Shown one piece after another: positions 9,787 through 18,485 of a stretch of DNA of 64,000 nucleotides. Source of the stretch: Sulfitobacter sp. F26169L. Lineage in GTDB: Bacteria; Pseudomonadota; Alphaproteobacteria; Rhodobacterales; Rhodobacteraceae. The stretch's first letter is position 1, and each line of letters starts with the position of its first letter. Both the position numbers and the translations under genes were made by a program. The stretch spans positions 496,001 to 560,000 of the forward strand of contig NZ_JAPMLP010000001.1 in NCBI RefSeq assembly GCF_026410285.1, read 5' to 3'. The notes below the pieces were generated by a model. It was not told where the DNA came from, searched no databases, and was given only the letters and a program-made list of their open reading frames with translations.

Positions 9787-11124
9787 TCACGGCGCGGTAA
9801 GACACAGATCCAGCAGGCGGGCAAATCCGGCGGCACCAAGGCTGTCAAATTTGCCCGTCAGTTCTTTGATCTCTTCCGCACGGGCGCGGCCCAGCACCGG
9901 ATCGCTGAACAGGTGGAATTTCTGCGATATATCTGAATCGCTCAGCGGTTGGTCACGGTCACCGCGCGGCGAGCGGGGGAGCGATGTGAATGATCGCCCG
10001 TCGTGACACGTCAACGTCACCTCCGCCCAGCGTTTGCCGACGGAAATCTTTGTATAATACGGGTCGTCAATCAATTGTGTGGCCGTACTGATCCGCAGGA
10101 TTTCGGGGTCCGTCAGTGTTTCGGGCTGTAATTCGGTGACGCCGATCTGGCCGCGGACAATCATGCAAGCAACGGGAAAGGCGATCGAATAGCTGAATTC
10201 ATCCAGCGTCGCGGGTGTGTGTCCCGCCAGCCGCGTGGCATTGTGGAAGGTTTTGATCAAAACGCCCGAAATGTCAGCGGAAGTCAGGCGGTGTTCTGTC
10301 ATCAGATCCGCAGCAGCATCAATAGACGGGTGCGCCCAGCGACAACACGGGTAGGGCTTGTAACTTGTGTCCTCAACGGTGCGCCAGGCCGTGCCTAAAT
10401 CCTCCCAAAACGCGGGGGCTTGCTCACAGGTGAGGGCAGGCGCGCCGGTGAACCCTTCGCGCGCCAGATAGGCTGCTGTTACACCTGATGGCGCGCCCCA
10501 TCCGACACCGTCGCGCAGATTTGTCGGATGATCGATGCAGCGCATCATCTGGCTGCGGGGGCCGTGATATTCGCCTATCCCTGCCGCGTGGCGGATGTGT
10601 TGCTGCGTCAGCCCCAATGCGCGCGCAACGGCGGTTGCGATCCCTGTCGACGTCCACGCGCCGGATGTGTGATAATCGTCGCAGGTGGCATGCTGCGCCA
10701 GCCCCGCGCGATAGCTGACCTCATAAGCGATGGCGAGCCAGACGGCAAATTCTGCTCCTGTTACCGGACGCTTCACCGCATCAGCGATAGCCAGCAAAGC
10801 AGGGAATACGGCAAAGCCTGCATGCCCTTTGCAGGGGGAGGTAGTATCGTGTGCATCTACCGCATCAACGGTGAACGCACCTGCCATGGCGGCTCCCGCA
10901 GGGCTTACCACACCGCCATGCAGAATGATGCGCGATGCACCAGCGTTGCCAACACCAAACAAGGCCAGCGCGCCGCGCCGCGCTGAATCCGCCATTTGGG
11001 TGGTTGAGGCCACCGCCGCCGTGCCTATCGTATCGGTAAAAGACCGCCGCAACGTCCACAGCAGATCATCCGGCAGATCGTCGTAGTCAAGCGTGGCGGC
11101 GAACTGGTCAAAGGGTAGGGGCAT
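9787..11124 (-). CDS. MmgE/PrpD family protein
   Basis: A 445-residue cytoplasmic enzyme of the MmgE/PrpD superfamily, which includes 2-methylcitrate dehydratase, cis-aconitate decarboxylase and iminodisuccinate epimerase. Seen: a helical N-terminal half with VDAVDAHDTTSPCKGHAG (active-site His/Asp region), GAWTSTGIATAVARALGL, YHGPRSQMM, and the lid-domain stretch YKPYPCCRWAHPSIDAA. The exact substrate cannot be read. Its stop codon touches the uvrA stop without a gap (convergent). It lies 71 bp downstream of mmsB in the valine degradation run and may be its last gene, though the role there is an inference. Confidence 0.88.
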   Translation of the reverse strand: MPLPFDQFAATLDYDDLPDDLLWTLRRSFTDTIGTAAVASTTQMADSARRGALALFGVGNAGASRIILHGGVVSPAGAAMAGAFTVDAVDAHDTTSPCKGHAGFAVFPALLAIADAVKRPVTGAEFAVWLAIAYEVSYRAGLAQHATCDDYHTSGAWTSTGIATAVARALGLTQQHIRHAAGIGEYHGPRSQMMRCIDHPTNLRDGVGWGAPSGVTAAYLAREGFTGAPALTCEQAPAFWEDLGTAWRTVEDTSYKPYPCCRWAHPSIDAAADLMTEHRLTSADISGVLIKTFHNATRLAGHTPATLDEFSYSIAFPVACMIVRGQIGVTELQPETLTDPEILRISTATQLIDDPYYTKISVGKRWAEVTLTCHDGRSFTSLPRSPRGDRDQPLSDSDISQKFHLFSDPVLGRARAEEIKELTGKFDSLGAAGFARLLDLCLTAP

Positions 11125-11195
11125 GGTGACATCCTCGGGTTACACTATGCTTAACCCTAGAAGCCCCATGCCGCCAAAAATGCCCGTTTACGACA

Positions 11196-12077
11196 TTATG
11201 CGCTCCGACTGCGCGCGGCAAACCGCGGCAGCATCGCCGAGAAATCGCGGCCTTTGCCGTCTTCCTCCTCGACGAACTGCGCATAGAGGGCGCGGGCCAG
11301 CGCGCCCATAGGCGTATCCGCGTCCACCGCTTCGGCGGCTTGCTGGCTCAGCCCGAGGTCTTTCAGCATCAGTTCAGCTGCAAAGCCCGGCGTGTAATCA
11401 TTGTCCGCCGGTGATTGTGGTCCGACGCCCGGCGCGGGGCAATAGGCATTCATCGACCAGCTGTACCCGGAGGAGGTGCTGACAACGTCGAACATCTTCT
11501 GGCGGTCCAGTCCCAGCTTGTCTGCCAGGGCGAATGCTTCGCAGGTTGCGATCATCGTCGCGCCCAAGATCATGTTATTGCAGATTTTTGCTGCTTGCCC
11601 CGCGCCTGCGTCGCCGCAATGAACCGCCTTCTGCCCCATGATGTCAAACAGCGGGTTGGCGGCGGCAAAGGCATCATCACTGCCACCGGCCATAAACGTC
11701 AACGTACCGCCAGAGGCACCGCCGATGCCACCGGATACGGGCGCATCGACAAATCCGATACCGGCATCGGCGGCCTGCGCCCCTACGTGGCGCGCGCTTT
11801 CAACGTCAACGGTCGAGCAGTCGATCAGTGTCGCGCCCTTCTTCATCGCAGGCAGCACCTCATCCGCGACGCTGCGCAAAATCGCGCCATTGGGCAGCAT
11901 GGTGATGACAAAGTCGGCCTCCGCACAGGCGTCTTGTACCGTGCTGGCGGCGGCAACTCCCTGTGCCGTAGTGCCAGCGGTGTCAAATCCGGTCACGCTG
12001 TGGCCGGCATTGGCCAGATTATGCGCCATAGGGGCGCCCATATTACCAAGGCCGATAAATCCGATTTTGAAGCTCAT
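11196..12077 (-). CDS. mmsB: 3-hydroxyisobutyrate dehydrogenase
   Basis: NAD-dependent oxidation of 3-hydroxyisobutyrate to methylmalonate semialdehyde in valine breakdown. The 293 residues show the signature IGFIGLGNMGAPMAHNLANAG at the N-terminus, the substrate loop FVDAPVSGGIGGASGGTL and the catalytic region GAGQAAKICNNMILG with the conserved Lys. It sits 12 bp after the hydrolase gene that makes its substrate, in the order mmsA, acyl-CoA dehydrogenase, hydrolase, mmsB, which strongly supports the valine role over other beta-hydroxyacid dehydrogenases. Confidence 0.95.
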   Translation of the reverse strand: MSFKIGFIGLGNMGAPMAHNLANAGHSVTGFDTAGTTAQGVAAASTVQDACAEADFVITMLPNGAILRSVADEVLPAMKKGATLIDCSTVDVESARHVGAQAADAGIGFVDAPVSGGIGGASGGTLTFMAGGSDDAFAAANPLFDIMGQKAVHCGDAGAGQAAKICNNMILGATMIATCEAFALADKLGLDRQKMFDVVSTSSGYSWSMNAYCPAPGVGPQSPADNDYTPGFAAELMLKDLGLSQQAAEAVDADTPMGALARALYAQFVEEEDGKGRDFSAMLPRFAARSRSA

Positions 12078-12089
12078 GTCCGTCTCCTG

Positions 12090-13121
12090 TCAGAGGTCTA
12101 ATTTTCCATCAGCCAAAGGCATCAACATTTTGGCGACTGCCGCTGTGGGCACGTCACCGGTTGTGTATTGCCATTTCGGGCTGCGGTCTTTGTCAATGAT
12201 TGCGGCGCGGACGCCCTCAAGAAAATCGCCGTGTTCCATCGCGCGCGAGGTAAAGCGGTATTCCAGATCAAGCGCCTTTTCCATGGTCAGGGAAGGGCCG
12301 CGCAAGCGATGTATCATCTCGATTGTGCACGCCATGGACAGGGGCGCGTTGCGGTCGATCTGTTTGCGCGCTGCTGCGGCGAACGCGCTGTCGTCCTGCG
12401 CCAGAAGCCGCCGGATATCGTCCAGCGATTCACCGGCGAACAACGCATTGATCTGATCCACCTGTTCACGCAGCGTTCCTTGGGGCGGTGTCGCTGTCCG
12501 GGTCGCGATACAGTCTGTATCGCCCTTTTCTTCCATTTCGGATATCAGGTTTGTCCACATTGACTGCGGGATGTAACTGTCTGCAAAACCGGCAAGAATA
12601 GCATCATCTGCATTCATGCGTGCACCGGTTATCCCCAGATATTCCCCCAGCCTGTCAGGGGCCAGCGCCAACAGCAGCGAACCGCCTACATCCGGCACCA
12701 GACCGATGCCACATTCAGGCATCGCGATCTGGGTGCTTTCACCTACAATGCGGTGCGATCCGTGGCATCCGATGCCAACACCGCCCCCCATTGTAAATCC
12801 TTGCATGAAAGACACCACCGGCTTGGGGTAGTGGAAAATCTTGTTGTTCATGCGGTATTCGTCGGCCCAAAATTTGTGACCGTAGGCATAATCGCCCTTG
12901 ATGCCTGTGGCATAAAGTTCGGCTATGTCACCACCGGCGCAAAACGCACGATCCCCTTCGGCATCCAACACAATCACGGCAACCGCATCGTCATCGCGCC
13001 AGCTGTCCAACGCGGCCTCGATCGCAAGGCACATGTCATATGTCAGAGAATTCAACGCCTTGGGTCGTGTCAGTGTGATGCGCCCGGCGCGGCCCGTGAC
13101 GCGAATATCAATATCGCCCAT
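12090..13121 (-). CDS. 3-hydroxyisobutyryl-CoA hydrolase (enoyl-CoA hydratase family)
   Basis: Crotonase-fold enzyme of the HIBYL-CoA hydrolase branch: it releases CoA from 3-hydroxyisobutyryl-CoA in valine degradation. At 343 residues it is longer than enoyl-CoA hydratases, as expected for this branch. Visible: ITLTRPKALNSLTYDM, the oxyanion-hole segment AFCAGGDIAELY, MQGFTMGGGVGIGCHGSHR, and MPECGIGLVPDVGGSLLLA with the catalytic Glu/Asp region. The C-terminal third (RFTSRAMEHGDFLEGVRAAI, DRSPKW) also matches the hydrolases. Spaced 12 bp from both neighbours, so it is part of a tight operon. Confidence 0.93.
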   Translation of the reverse strand: MGDIDIRVTGRAGRITLTRPKALNSLTYDMCLAIEAALDSWRDDDAVAVIVLDAEGDRAFCAGGDIAELYATGIKGDYAYGHKFWADEYRMNNKIFHYPKPVVSFMQGFTMGGGVGIGCHGSHRIVGESTQIAMPECGIGLVPDVGGSLLLALAPDRLGEYLGITGARMNADDAILAGFADSYIPQSMWTNLISEMEEKGDTDCIATRTATPPQGTLREQVDQINALFAGESLDDIRRLLAQDDSAFAAAARKQIDRNAPLSMACTIEMIHRLRGPSLTMEKALDLEYRFTSRAMEHGDFLEGVRAAIIDKDRSPKWQYTTGDVPTAAVAKMLMPLADGKLDL

Positions 13122-13133
13122 TGCTCTGGTCCC

Positions 13134-14276
13134 TTAACGGTTTTTCAGCATGTCACGCGCAACGATGACGCGCATGATCTCGTTTGTCCCCTCAAGGATC
13201 TGGTGTACCCGCAGATCGCGGACCAGCTTTTCGATGCCGTAATCCGCAAGGTAACCATAGCCGCCGTGCAGTTGCAGGCACTGGTCAACCACACGGCTGC
13301 CGGTTTCGGTAACAAACTTTTTGGCCATGGCGCAAAACTTGGTTGCATCGGGCGCACCCTCGTCCAGCTTCCATGCGGCCTGACGCAGCAGAACACGCGC
13401 AGCGGCAAGTTCGATCTCCATATCGGCCAGACGGAATTGCAGGCCCTGAAACTGGTCAATGGGTTTGCCGAACGCCTTGCGCTCGCCCATATACTCCAGC
13501 GTTTTGGTCAGCGCCATCTGTGCTGCACCCAGCGAACAGGCGGCGATGTTCAAACGCCCGCCGTCGAGGCCTTTCATCGCATATTTGAAACCATTGCCCT
13601 CTTCACCAACCAGATTTCCGGCAGGAATGTTGCAATTGTCAAACTGGACCTCCGCCGTTGGCTGGCTGCGCCAGCCCATTTTATCTTCATGACCGCCAAA
13701 GCTGAGCCCTTTGGTCCCGTCTTCGACGTAAACTGTCGACACACCCGATGCGCCGCCATCAGCGGTGCGGACCATGCAGACATATGCATCTGAATACCCA
13801 CCCCCCGAGATGAACGCCTTGGTGCCGTTCAGGGTGTATCCTTCGTTGGTGCGCTCTGCGCGTGTGGCCAGTGCGGCGGCATCCGACCCCGATCCCGGTT
13901 CGGTCAGACAATAGCTGAGCACGGTGTTCATCGCCAGAACGTCAGGCATGATCCGCGCCTTCAATTCATCGGATGCAAAGCTGTCGAGCATTTTGGCGCA
14001 CATATTGTGGATCGACAGAAATGCCGCCACGGAGGGGCAGGCCATCGACAGCGCTTCGAACACCAGTGTCGCATCAAGACGCGACAGCCCCGAGCCGCCA
14101 GCGTCTTCGGAGACGTAAAGACCACCGAAGCCTAGTTCGGCAATCTGCGGCCATAATTCTTTTGGAATTGTTTCGGCTTTTTCCCACGCCTGGGCGTGAG
14201 GGGCGATATGCTCTTGCCCGAAAGCATAGGCCATATCGAAAATGGCTGTTTGTTCTTCGCTTAATGCAAAATCCAT
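13134..14276 (-). CDS. Acyl-CoA dehydrogenase, probably isobutyryl-CoA dehydrogenase
   Basis: FAD-dependent oxidation of isobutyryl-CoA (inferred from context) to methacrylyl-CoA. The 380 residues have the family blocks: CLTEPGSGSDAAAL (FAD/substrate), GTKAFISGGGYSD, FGKPIDQFQGLQF, and the C-terminal QLHGGYGYLADYGIEKLVRD plus QILEGTNEIMRVIVAR, which contains the ADP-binding part. The start is ATG 14276 (MDFALSEEQTAIFD); an upstream ATG at 14339 would add 21 residues not typical of the family. The catalytic glutamate of short-chain dehydrogenases cannot be located with certainty. Second gene in the leftward valine run. Confidence 0.93.
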   Translation of the reverse strand: MDFALSEEQTAIFDMAYAFGQEHIAPHAQAWEKAETIPKELWPQIAELGFGGLYVSEDAGGSGLSRLDATLVFEALSMACPSVAAFLSIHNMCAKMLDSFASDELKARIMPDVLAMNTVLSYCLTEPGSGSDAAALATRAERTNEGYTLNGTKAFISGGGYSDAYVCMVRTADGGASGVSTVYVEDGTKGLSFGGHEDKMGWRSQPTAEVQFDNCNIPAGNLVGEEGNGFKYAMKGLDGGRLNIAACSLGAAQMALTKTLEYMGERKAFGKPIDQFQGLQFRLADMEIELAAARVLLRQAAWKLDEGAPDATKFCAMAKKFVTETGSRVVDQCLQLHGGYGYLADYGIEKLVRDLRVHQILEGTNEIMRVIVARDMLKNR

Positions 14277-14390
14277 GACGTTCTCCGGCGGATGAATATA
14301 CCCGCACACTAGCTTGGAATTGTTGCGGGATTTTTGCAAGGGCGCGCAGAAAAACGCGCCCTTGGATCTGTTTGCAGGGAAAGCGGGAGC

Positions 14391-15890
14391 TTACTCCATC
14401 ACGGGGATAGAGAATTCGCCACCTTCCTTGATGCCCGAGGGCCAGCGCGCGGTCACGGTTTTGGTGCGTGTGTAAAACTTGAACGCATCCGGTCCATGCT
14501 GGTTCAGATCGCCAAAGGCGGATTTCTTCCAGCCGCCAAAGGTGTGATACGCCAGCGGCACCGGAATTGGCACGTTCACGCCGATCATACCAACATTTAC
14601 GCGGTTGGCGAAATCACGCGCCGCATCGCCGTCACGGGTAAAGATCGCGGTGCCGTTGCCGTATTCGTGATCCATCGCCAGACCCAGCGCTTCTTCATAG
14701 GTCTGTGCACGCACACAGGTCAGCACGGGGCCGAAGATTTCCTGAGTGTAGATGTCCATATCCTTGGTTGCATGGTCAAACAGGTGAGGGCCGACAAAGA
14801 AACCGTCCTCATATCCCTGCAATTTGAAATCGCGCCCGTCGACAACCAGTTTCGCACCCTGATCGATCCCTGTCTGGACCAGACGTTCGATGTTGGCTTT
14901 TGCAGCGGCTGTGACCACGGGGCCGTAATCGACATCCGCACCGGCGGTATAGGGGCCGACTTTCAGCTTTTCGATCCGCGGGACCAGTTCCTCGATCAGA
15001 CGGTCGGCCGTATCGTCGCCCACAGGGACGGCAACCGAAATCGCCATGCAGCGTTCACCCGCCGCGCCGTAGCCAGCACCCACCAACGCATCGGCAGCCT
15101 GTGCCATATCGGCATCGGGCATAATGATCATGTGGTTTTTCGCGCCGCCGAAACACTGGACGCGTTTGCCCTGCGCACAGCCGGTTGCATAGATATATTC
15201 GGCGATCGGCGTGGAGCCGACAAAGCCCACCGACTGGACCACATCGTTGTAGAGGATCGCGTCAACCGCTTCCTTGTCGCCGTTCACGATTTGCAGGATG
15301 CCCTTTGGCAGGCCCGCTTCCTCGGCCAGTTCCGCCAGCATCAGCGGCACGGAGGGGTCACGCTCGGACGGTTTCATGATGAAGGCGTTGCCGCAGGCGA
15401 TGGCGGGGGCGAACATCCACATCGGGATCATAGCGGGGAAGTTGAATGGGGTGATACCCGCAGTCACACCAAGCGGCTGGCGCATGGAGTACATATCGAT
15501 GCCCGGACCGGCGGAATCGGTGAATTCACCTTTCAGCAACTGGGGCGCGCCGATGCAGTATTCTACAACTTCAAGGCCGCGCTGCACATCGCCTGCGGCG
15601 TCGGGCAAGGTTTTGCCGTGCTCGCGGCTCAGCGCTTCGGCCAGCTTGTCCATATCGCGGTTCAGCAGATCGACCAGCTTCATCAGCACACGTGCGCGGC
15701 GCTGCGGGTTGGTTGCGGCCCACTTCGGCTGCGCGGCGGCTGCATAGGCAACGGCCTGATCAAGCTCTTCCTTGCTGGCGAGTGGGCATTTTGCCTGCAC
15801 TTCGCCAGTGGCGGGGTTCATCACGTCTGCAAAACGGCCTGACGTGCCTTTTACATGTTCACCGTTGATATAGTGGGTAAGCTCTTGCAT
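14391..15890 (-). CDS. mmsA: Methylmalonate-semialdehyde dehydrogenase (CoA-acylating)
   Basis: NAD- and CoA-dependent oxidative decarboxylation of methylmalonate semialdehyde to propionyl-CoA, the last step of distal valine catabolism. The 499 residues include GITPFNFPAMIPMWMFAPAI, the Rossmann stretch VGFVGSTPIAEYI, the MMSDH-type FGGAKNHMIIMPDAD, and GAAGERCMAISVAV with the catalytic Cys. I start it at ATG 15890 (MQELTHYINGEHV), preceded by GGAGAATTTC; the frame stays open far upstream through the divergent LysR gene, but that extension is not family-like. It is the first gene of the operon, divergent from the LysR gene. Confidence 0.96.
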   Translation of the reverse strand: MQELTHYINGEHVKGTSGRFADVMNPATGEVQAKCPLASKEELDQAVAYAAAAQPKWAATNPQRRARVLMKLVDLLNRDMDKLAEALSREHGKTLPDAAGDVQRGLEVVEYCIGAPQLLKGEFTDSAGPGIDMYSMRQPLGVTAGITPFNFPAMIPMWMFAPAIACGNAFIMKPSERDPSVPLMLAELAEEAGLPKGILQIVNGDKEAVDAILYNDVVQSVGFVGSTPIAEYIYATGCAQGKRVQCFGGAKNHMIIMPDADMAQAADALVGAGYGAAGERCMAISVAVPVGDDTADRLIEELVPRIEKLKVGPYTAGADVDYGPVVTAAAKANIERLVQTGIDQGAKLVVDGRDFKLQGYEDGFFVGPHLFDHATKDMDIYTQEIFGPVLTCVRAQTYEEALGLAMDHEYGNGTAIFTRDGDAARDFANRVNVGMIGVNVPIPVPLAYHTFGGWKKSAFGDLNQHGPDAFKFYTRTKTVTARWPSGIKEGGEFSIPVME

Positions 15891-15921
15891 GAAATTCTCC
15901 TTTGCGGTTGTTGGCACTCTA

Positions 15922-15972
15922 GTCTTGCAAAAAGGCTTGGGGAAGGGGCAAGTTTCCAAAACTGTCTTGCAA
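15922..15972. promoter_or_regulatory. Candidate LysR-regulator sites in the mmsA/LysR divergent promoter
   Basis: The nonamer GTCTTGCAA occurs twice in direct orientation, at 15922-15930 and 15964-15972, 42 bp apart (four helical turns). An inverted CTTGCC copy lies between them (GGCAAG at 15947-15952). They occupy the short spacer between mmsA and the divergent LysR gene, the usual place for such a regulator to bind. Motif and placement only. Confidence 0.4.
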
Positions 15973-16027
15973 TTTTGTCGGTATGCGCGGGATTGGGTGA
16001 AAATGGAAAATGAAGAGGAGGACGGTT

Positions 16028-16966
16028 TTGCAAAACTGGGATGATCTGCGGCTGTTTCTGGCTGTTGCACGCGAGCAGAGCCTATCGGGGGCGGGAAAAG
16101 TGTTGCGCCTTGACCCTGCGACGCTCGGGCGGCGGATGGCGCGGTTGGAAAAGGCGATGCAGGTTGCGCTGTTTGTAAAATCTCCGCAGGGATATTCGCT
16201 GACGCTGGCAGGTGCGCAATTGCTGGAGCGGGCCGGTGCTGTCGAGCAGGCGATGCGCGGTGCGGCGATCGGGGATGCCGCGCAAAGCGAAACATTGAGC
16301 GGGCAAATTCGCCTAGGTGCGCCGGATGGATGTGCGAATTTCTTGCTGCCGCAGGTTTGTGAGGCAATCGGGCGGGATAACCCCGCGCTGGACATCCAGA
16401 TCGTTGCATTGCCGCGTGTTTTCAACCTGACGCGGCGCGAGGCGGATATGGCGATCGGCGTCAGCGCGCCGACGGCGGGGCGGCTGGTGGTGCGGCAAGT
16501 GACGGAATACCGCCTACATCTGGCAGCATCGCAGGAATATCTGGCGTTGCATGGTCCGGTGGATGATCCGGCCGAATTAAAGCAGCACCGGATGGTCGGG
16601 TATATCCCCGATATGATTTTTGACCGCGAACTGGATTACCTTGCTGATCTGGGGGCGGGGCGGGTTGCGATGGCGTCAAACTCTGTTTCGGTGCAGTTGA
16701 ACATGCTGCGGCAGGGCGCCGGTGTCGGTGTCGTGCATGATTTCAGCCTGCCCTTTGCGGCGGGGGTGCAGCGTATTCTAACCACCCAGATCAGTCTAAC
16801 GCGGGCATTTTACCTTATCCGCCATGTAGATGATGCCAGAAATTTACGATTGGCGCGTTTTGCCAATCTGATGGCTGCGGGGCTGCGCGCAGAGGTTGCG
16901 CGGCTGGAGGCGATGACGGAGGCCTGCAAGACTATTGACTCAGGCACCCTGAGCGCGCGACCATAA
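16028..16966 (+). CDS. LysR family transcriptional regulator (divergent to mmsA)
   Basis: DNA-binding regulator with an N-terminal winged HTH (WDDLRLFLAVAREQSLSGAGK, then LDPATLGRRMARLE as recognition helix) and a C-terminal periplasmic-binding-like sensor domain. The start is probably TTG 16028: GAGGAGG (16015-16021) sits six bases before it, whereas ATG 16010 has no site upstream and would place that Shine-Dalgarno inside the gene. With TTG the protein is 312 residues and begins QNWDDLRLF. Divergent position suggests it controls the valine degradation operon; the inducer is unknown. Confidence 0.9.
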   Translation: MQNWDDLRLFLAVAREQSLSGAGKVLRLDPATLGRRMARLEKAMQVALFVKSPQGYSLTLAGAQLLERAGAVEQAMRGAAIGDAAQSETLSGQIRLGAPDGCANFLLPQVCEAIGRDNPALDIQIVALPRVFNLTRREADMAIGVSAPTAGRLVVRQVTEYRLHLAASQEYLALHGPVDDPAELKQHRMVGYIPDMIFDRELDYLADLGAGRVAMASNSVSVQLNMLRQGAGVGVVHDFSLPFAAGVQRILTTQISLTRAFYLIRHVDDARNLRLARFANLMAAGLRAEVARLEAMTEACKTIDSGTLSARP

Positions 16967-17001
16967 AACACCTACTACACCCGAGCATGGGAGGATGATT
17001 A

Positions 17002-17436
17002 ATGCTGGTGTCGCAAATCCTTAAGTCCAAAGCGGATGATCGTGTCGTGACTGCACTGCCCTCCATTACAGTTGCGCAGGCAGCGCAGATGTTGTCGGAA
17101 CGCCGCATCGGTACGTTGATAATATCACGCGATGACCGTGTGCCGGACGGGATCGTTTCGGAGCGGGACGTTGTGCGCCAGCTGGGCAGTGCCGGTGCGG
17201 CCTGCCTTGACCAGCCGGTCAGCAGCATCATGACCTCCAAACTGGTGACATGCACACGTGACATGCGCGCCGACGCTGTGCTGGAACAAATGACTGAAGG
17301 CCGTTTCCGTCATATGCCGGTTCTGGAAGATGACGCCTTGATCGGGCTGATTTCACTGGGTGATGTGGTAAAGGCGCGCCTGATGGAACTGGCTATGGAA
17401 AAGGACGCGCTGGAAGGAATGATCAGGGGTCATTGA
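17002..17436 (+). CDS. CBS-domain pair protein
   Basis: A 144-residue protein that is essentially a tandem CBS (Bateman) module, a fold that binds adenosyl nucleotides and senses energy state. The first CBS covers about residues 8-65 (TVAQAAQMLSERRIGTLII, GIVSERDVVRQL) and the second 75-132 (ADAVLEQMTEGRFRHMPVL, IGLISLGDVVKARL). No catalytic domain is attached, so it is likely a regulatory partner. It lies 35 bp after the LysR gene and 74 bp before coaD on the same strand. Confidence 0.9.
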   Translation: MLVSQILKSKADDRVVTALPSITVAQAAQMLSERRIGTLIISRDDRVPDGIVSERDVVRQLGSAGAACLDQPVSSIMTSKLVTCTRDMRADAVLEQMTEGRFRHMPVLEDDALIGLISLGDVVKARLMELAMEKDALEGMIRGH

Positions 17437-17510
17437 TCCAATCGCTTGCATCCGGCCGCTTGGCGTGGTTGCTTGTTTCCCGTTAACATCCAAACCAAGG
17501 AGCGCCCCAT

Positions 17511-18002
17511 ATGCGCGTTGGCCTATATCCCGGCACTTTCGATCCCATCACCTTGGGGCATCTTGATATTATCCGGCGTGCGGCATCGCTGGTGGACAAG
17601 CTTGTTATTGGGGTTGCCATCAACCGCGACAAGGGGCCGCTGTTCTCGCTGGAAGAGCGGGTTGCCCTAATCGAGGAGGAGTGCGCATCGCTTTCGCGTG
17701 AGACAGGCGTTCAGATTGTGGTGCATCCGTTTGAAAACCTGCTGATTGATTGCGCGCGCGATGTCGGGGCGGGAATCATTGTGCGGGGCCTGCGGGCCGT
17801 TGCAGATTTTGAATATGAATACCAGATGGTGGGCATGAACCGCCAGCTCGACAGTGAGGTGGAGACGGTGTTCATGATGGCTGACGCGCAGCATCAGGCG
17901 ATTGCCAGCAAGCTTGTAAAAGAGATCGCGCGGCTGCACGGCGATGTCAGTAAGTTTGTCACGCCACGGGTTAATTCCGAGCTTATCGCGCGGTTCAAAT
18001 AG
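17511..18002 (+). CDS. coaD: Phosphopantetheine adenylyltransferase
   Basis: Penultimate step of coenzyme A synthesis: ATP plus 4'-phosphopantetheine to dephospho-CoA. At 163 residues it is full length. Seen: RVGLYPGTFDPITLGHLDII with the TxGH nucleotidyltransferase motif, GVAINRDKGPLFSLEER, the IIVRGLRAVADFEYEYQM motif typical of CoaD, and the C-terminal QAIASKLVKEIARLHGDVSKFV. An AAGGAGCG ribosome site precedes the ATG. Cytoplasmic and probably hexameric by family. Confidence 0.97.
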   Translation: MRVGLYPGTFDPITLGHLDIIRRAASLVDKLVIGVAINRDKGPLFSLEERVALIEEECASLSRETGVQIVVHPFENLLIDCARDVGAGIIVRGLRAVADFEYEYQMVGMNRQLDSEVETVFMMADAQHQAIASKLVKEIARLHGDVSKFVTPRVNSELIARFK

Positions 18003-18283
18003 CGGTGTCAGGCGCGCGCCGGTGCAGTGGCTTATCCGGCGTCCGGTCTGATCTTCTCAATTCGTTCAGTACAATGACAAAACGCGCACTCTTGCGGCTG
18101 TCTACAGATCACGTGCGGTTGTAGGTGCATCTTGGCAGGTTTGCGCGGGATCGACGCATGACGCGCCTGGTTTTTACGGCGGTTACGCCTGATGCGCACG
18201 GCGCGGGCAGGCCCGATCCGGCGAATCCTGGGTTGTCATGTCGGCGTGCATTCGGACATTCGGATTTGCGCAGCGCGCACGCT
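18003..18283. other. Intergenic stretch, no gene recognised
   Basis: About 280 bases between coaD and the 47-residue membrane gene (converging strands). It is GC-rich and has short open frames on both strands, but none with a ribosome site or recognisable protein. No tRNA cloverleaf or clear terminator was seen. Confidence 0.5.
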
Positions 18284-18427
18284 TTACCGCCAGAAGGCCA
18301 ACCATTCGATCAGGTCAGTCATTTTCTTGGCCAGAAATAACATATGTTCGGTGCCGTAATAGACGTAATCTATCACGATGGCGCCAACGATCAGAAACCC
18401 GAGTACCAGAGCGATCCGGTTTGTCAT
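18284..18427 (-). CDS. 47-residue membrane protein downstream of gap
   Basis: A short gene: ATG at 18427 preceded by AAGAGGCGCAAT (good ribosome site), stop at 18284, 47 residues. One strong membrane helix (IALVLGFLIVGAIVIDYVYY, about residues 5-24) is followed by an amphipathic C-terminal part ending EWLAFWR. No family name recalled. It lies 58 bp downstream of gap on the same strand, with a perfect hairpin between them that may reduce read-through. The coding look (start, ribosome site, coherent helix) is convincing. Confidence 0.68.
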   Translation of the reverse strand: MTNRIALVLGFLIVGAIVIDYVYYGTEHMLFLAKKMTDLIEWLAFWR

Positions 18428-18443
18428 ATTGCGCCTCTTGTAA

Positions 18444-18469
18444 TTGCCTGCCCCTTCTAGGGCAGGCAA
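18444..18469 (-). terminator. Hairpin between gap and the 47-residue gene
   Basis: Perfect 10-bp stem TTGCCTGCCC (18444-18453) and GGGCAGGCAA (18460-18469) with a six-base loop. On the minus strand it follows the gap stop but lacks a strong T-run, so it may be a partial terminator or a 3'-end stabiliser of the gap message. Confidence 0.55.
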
Positions 18470-18485
18470 CAGTTTGCGACAAGGT

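Noticed and set aside
14334..15842. 502-codon rightward open frame opposite mmsA
   Set aside because: Antisense to a clear dehydrogenase; the protein has no family character and its frame is a GC-rich shadow of mmsA.
18003..18283. tRNA or other structured RNA after coaD
   Set aside because: No cloverleaf, no TTCGANNC loop in the right place.
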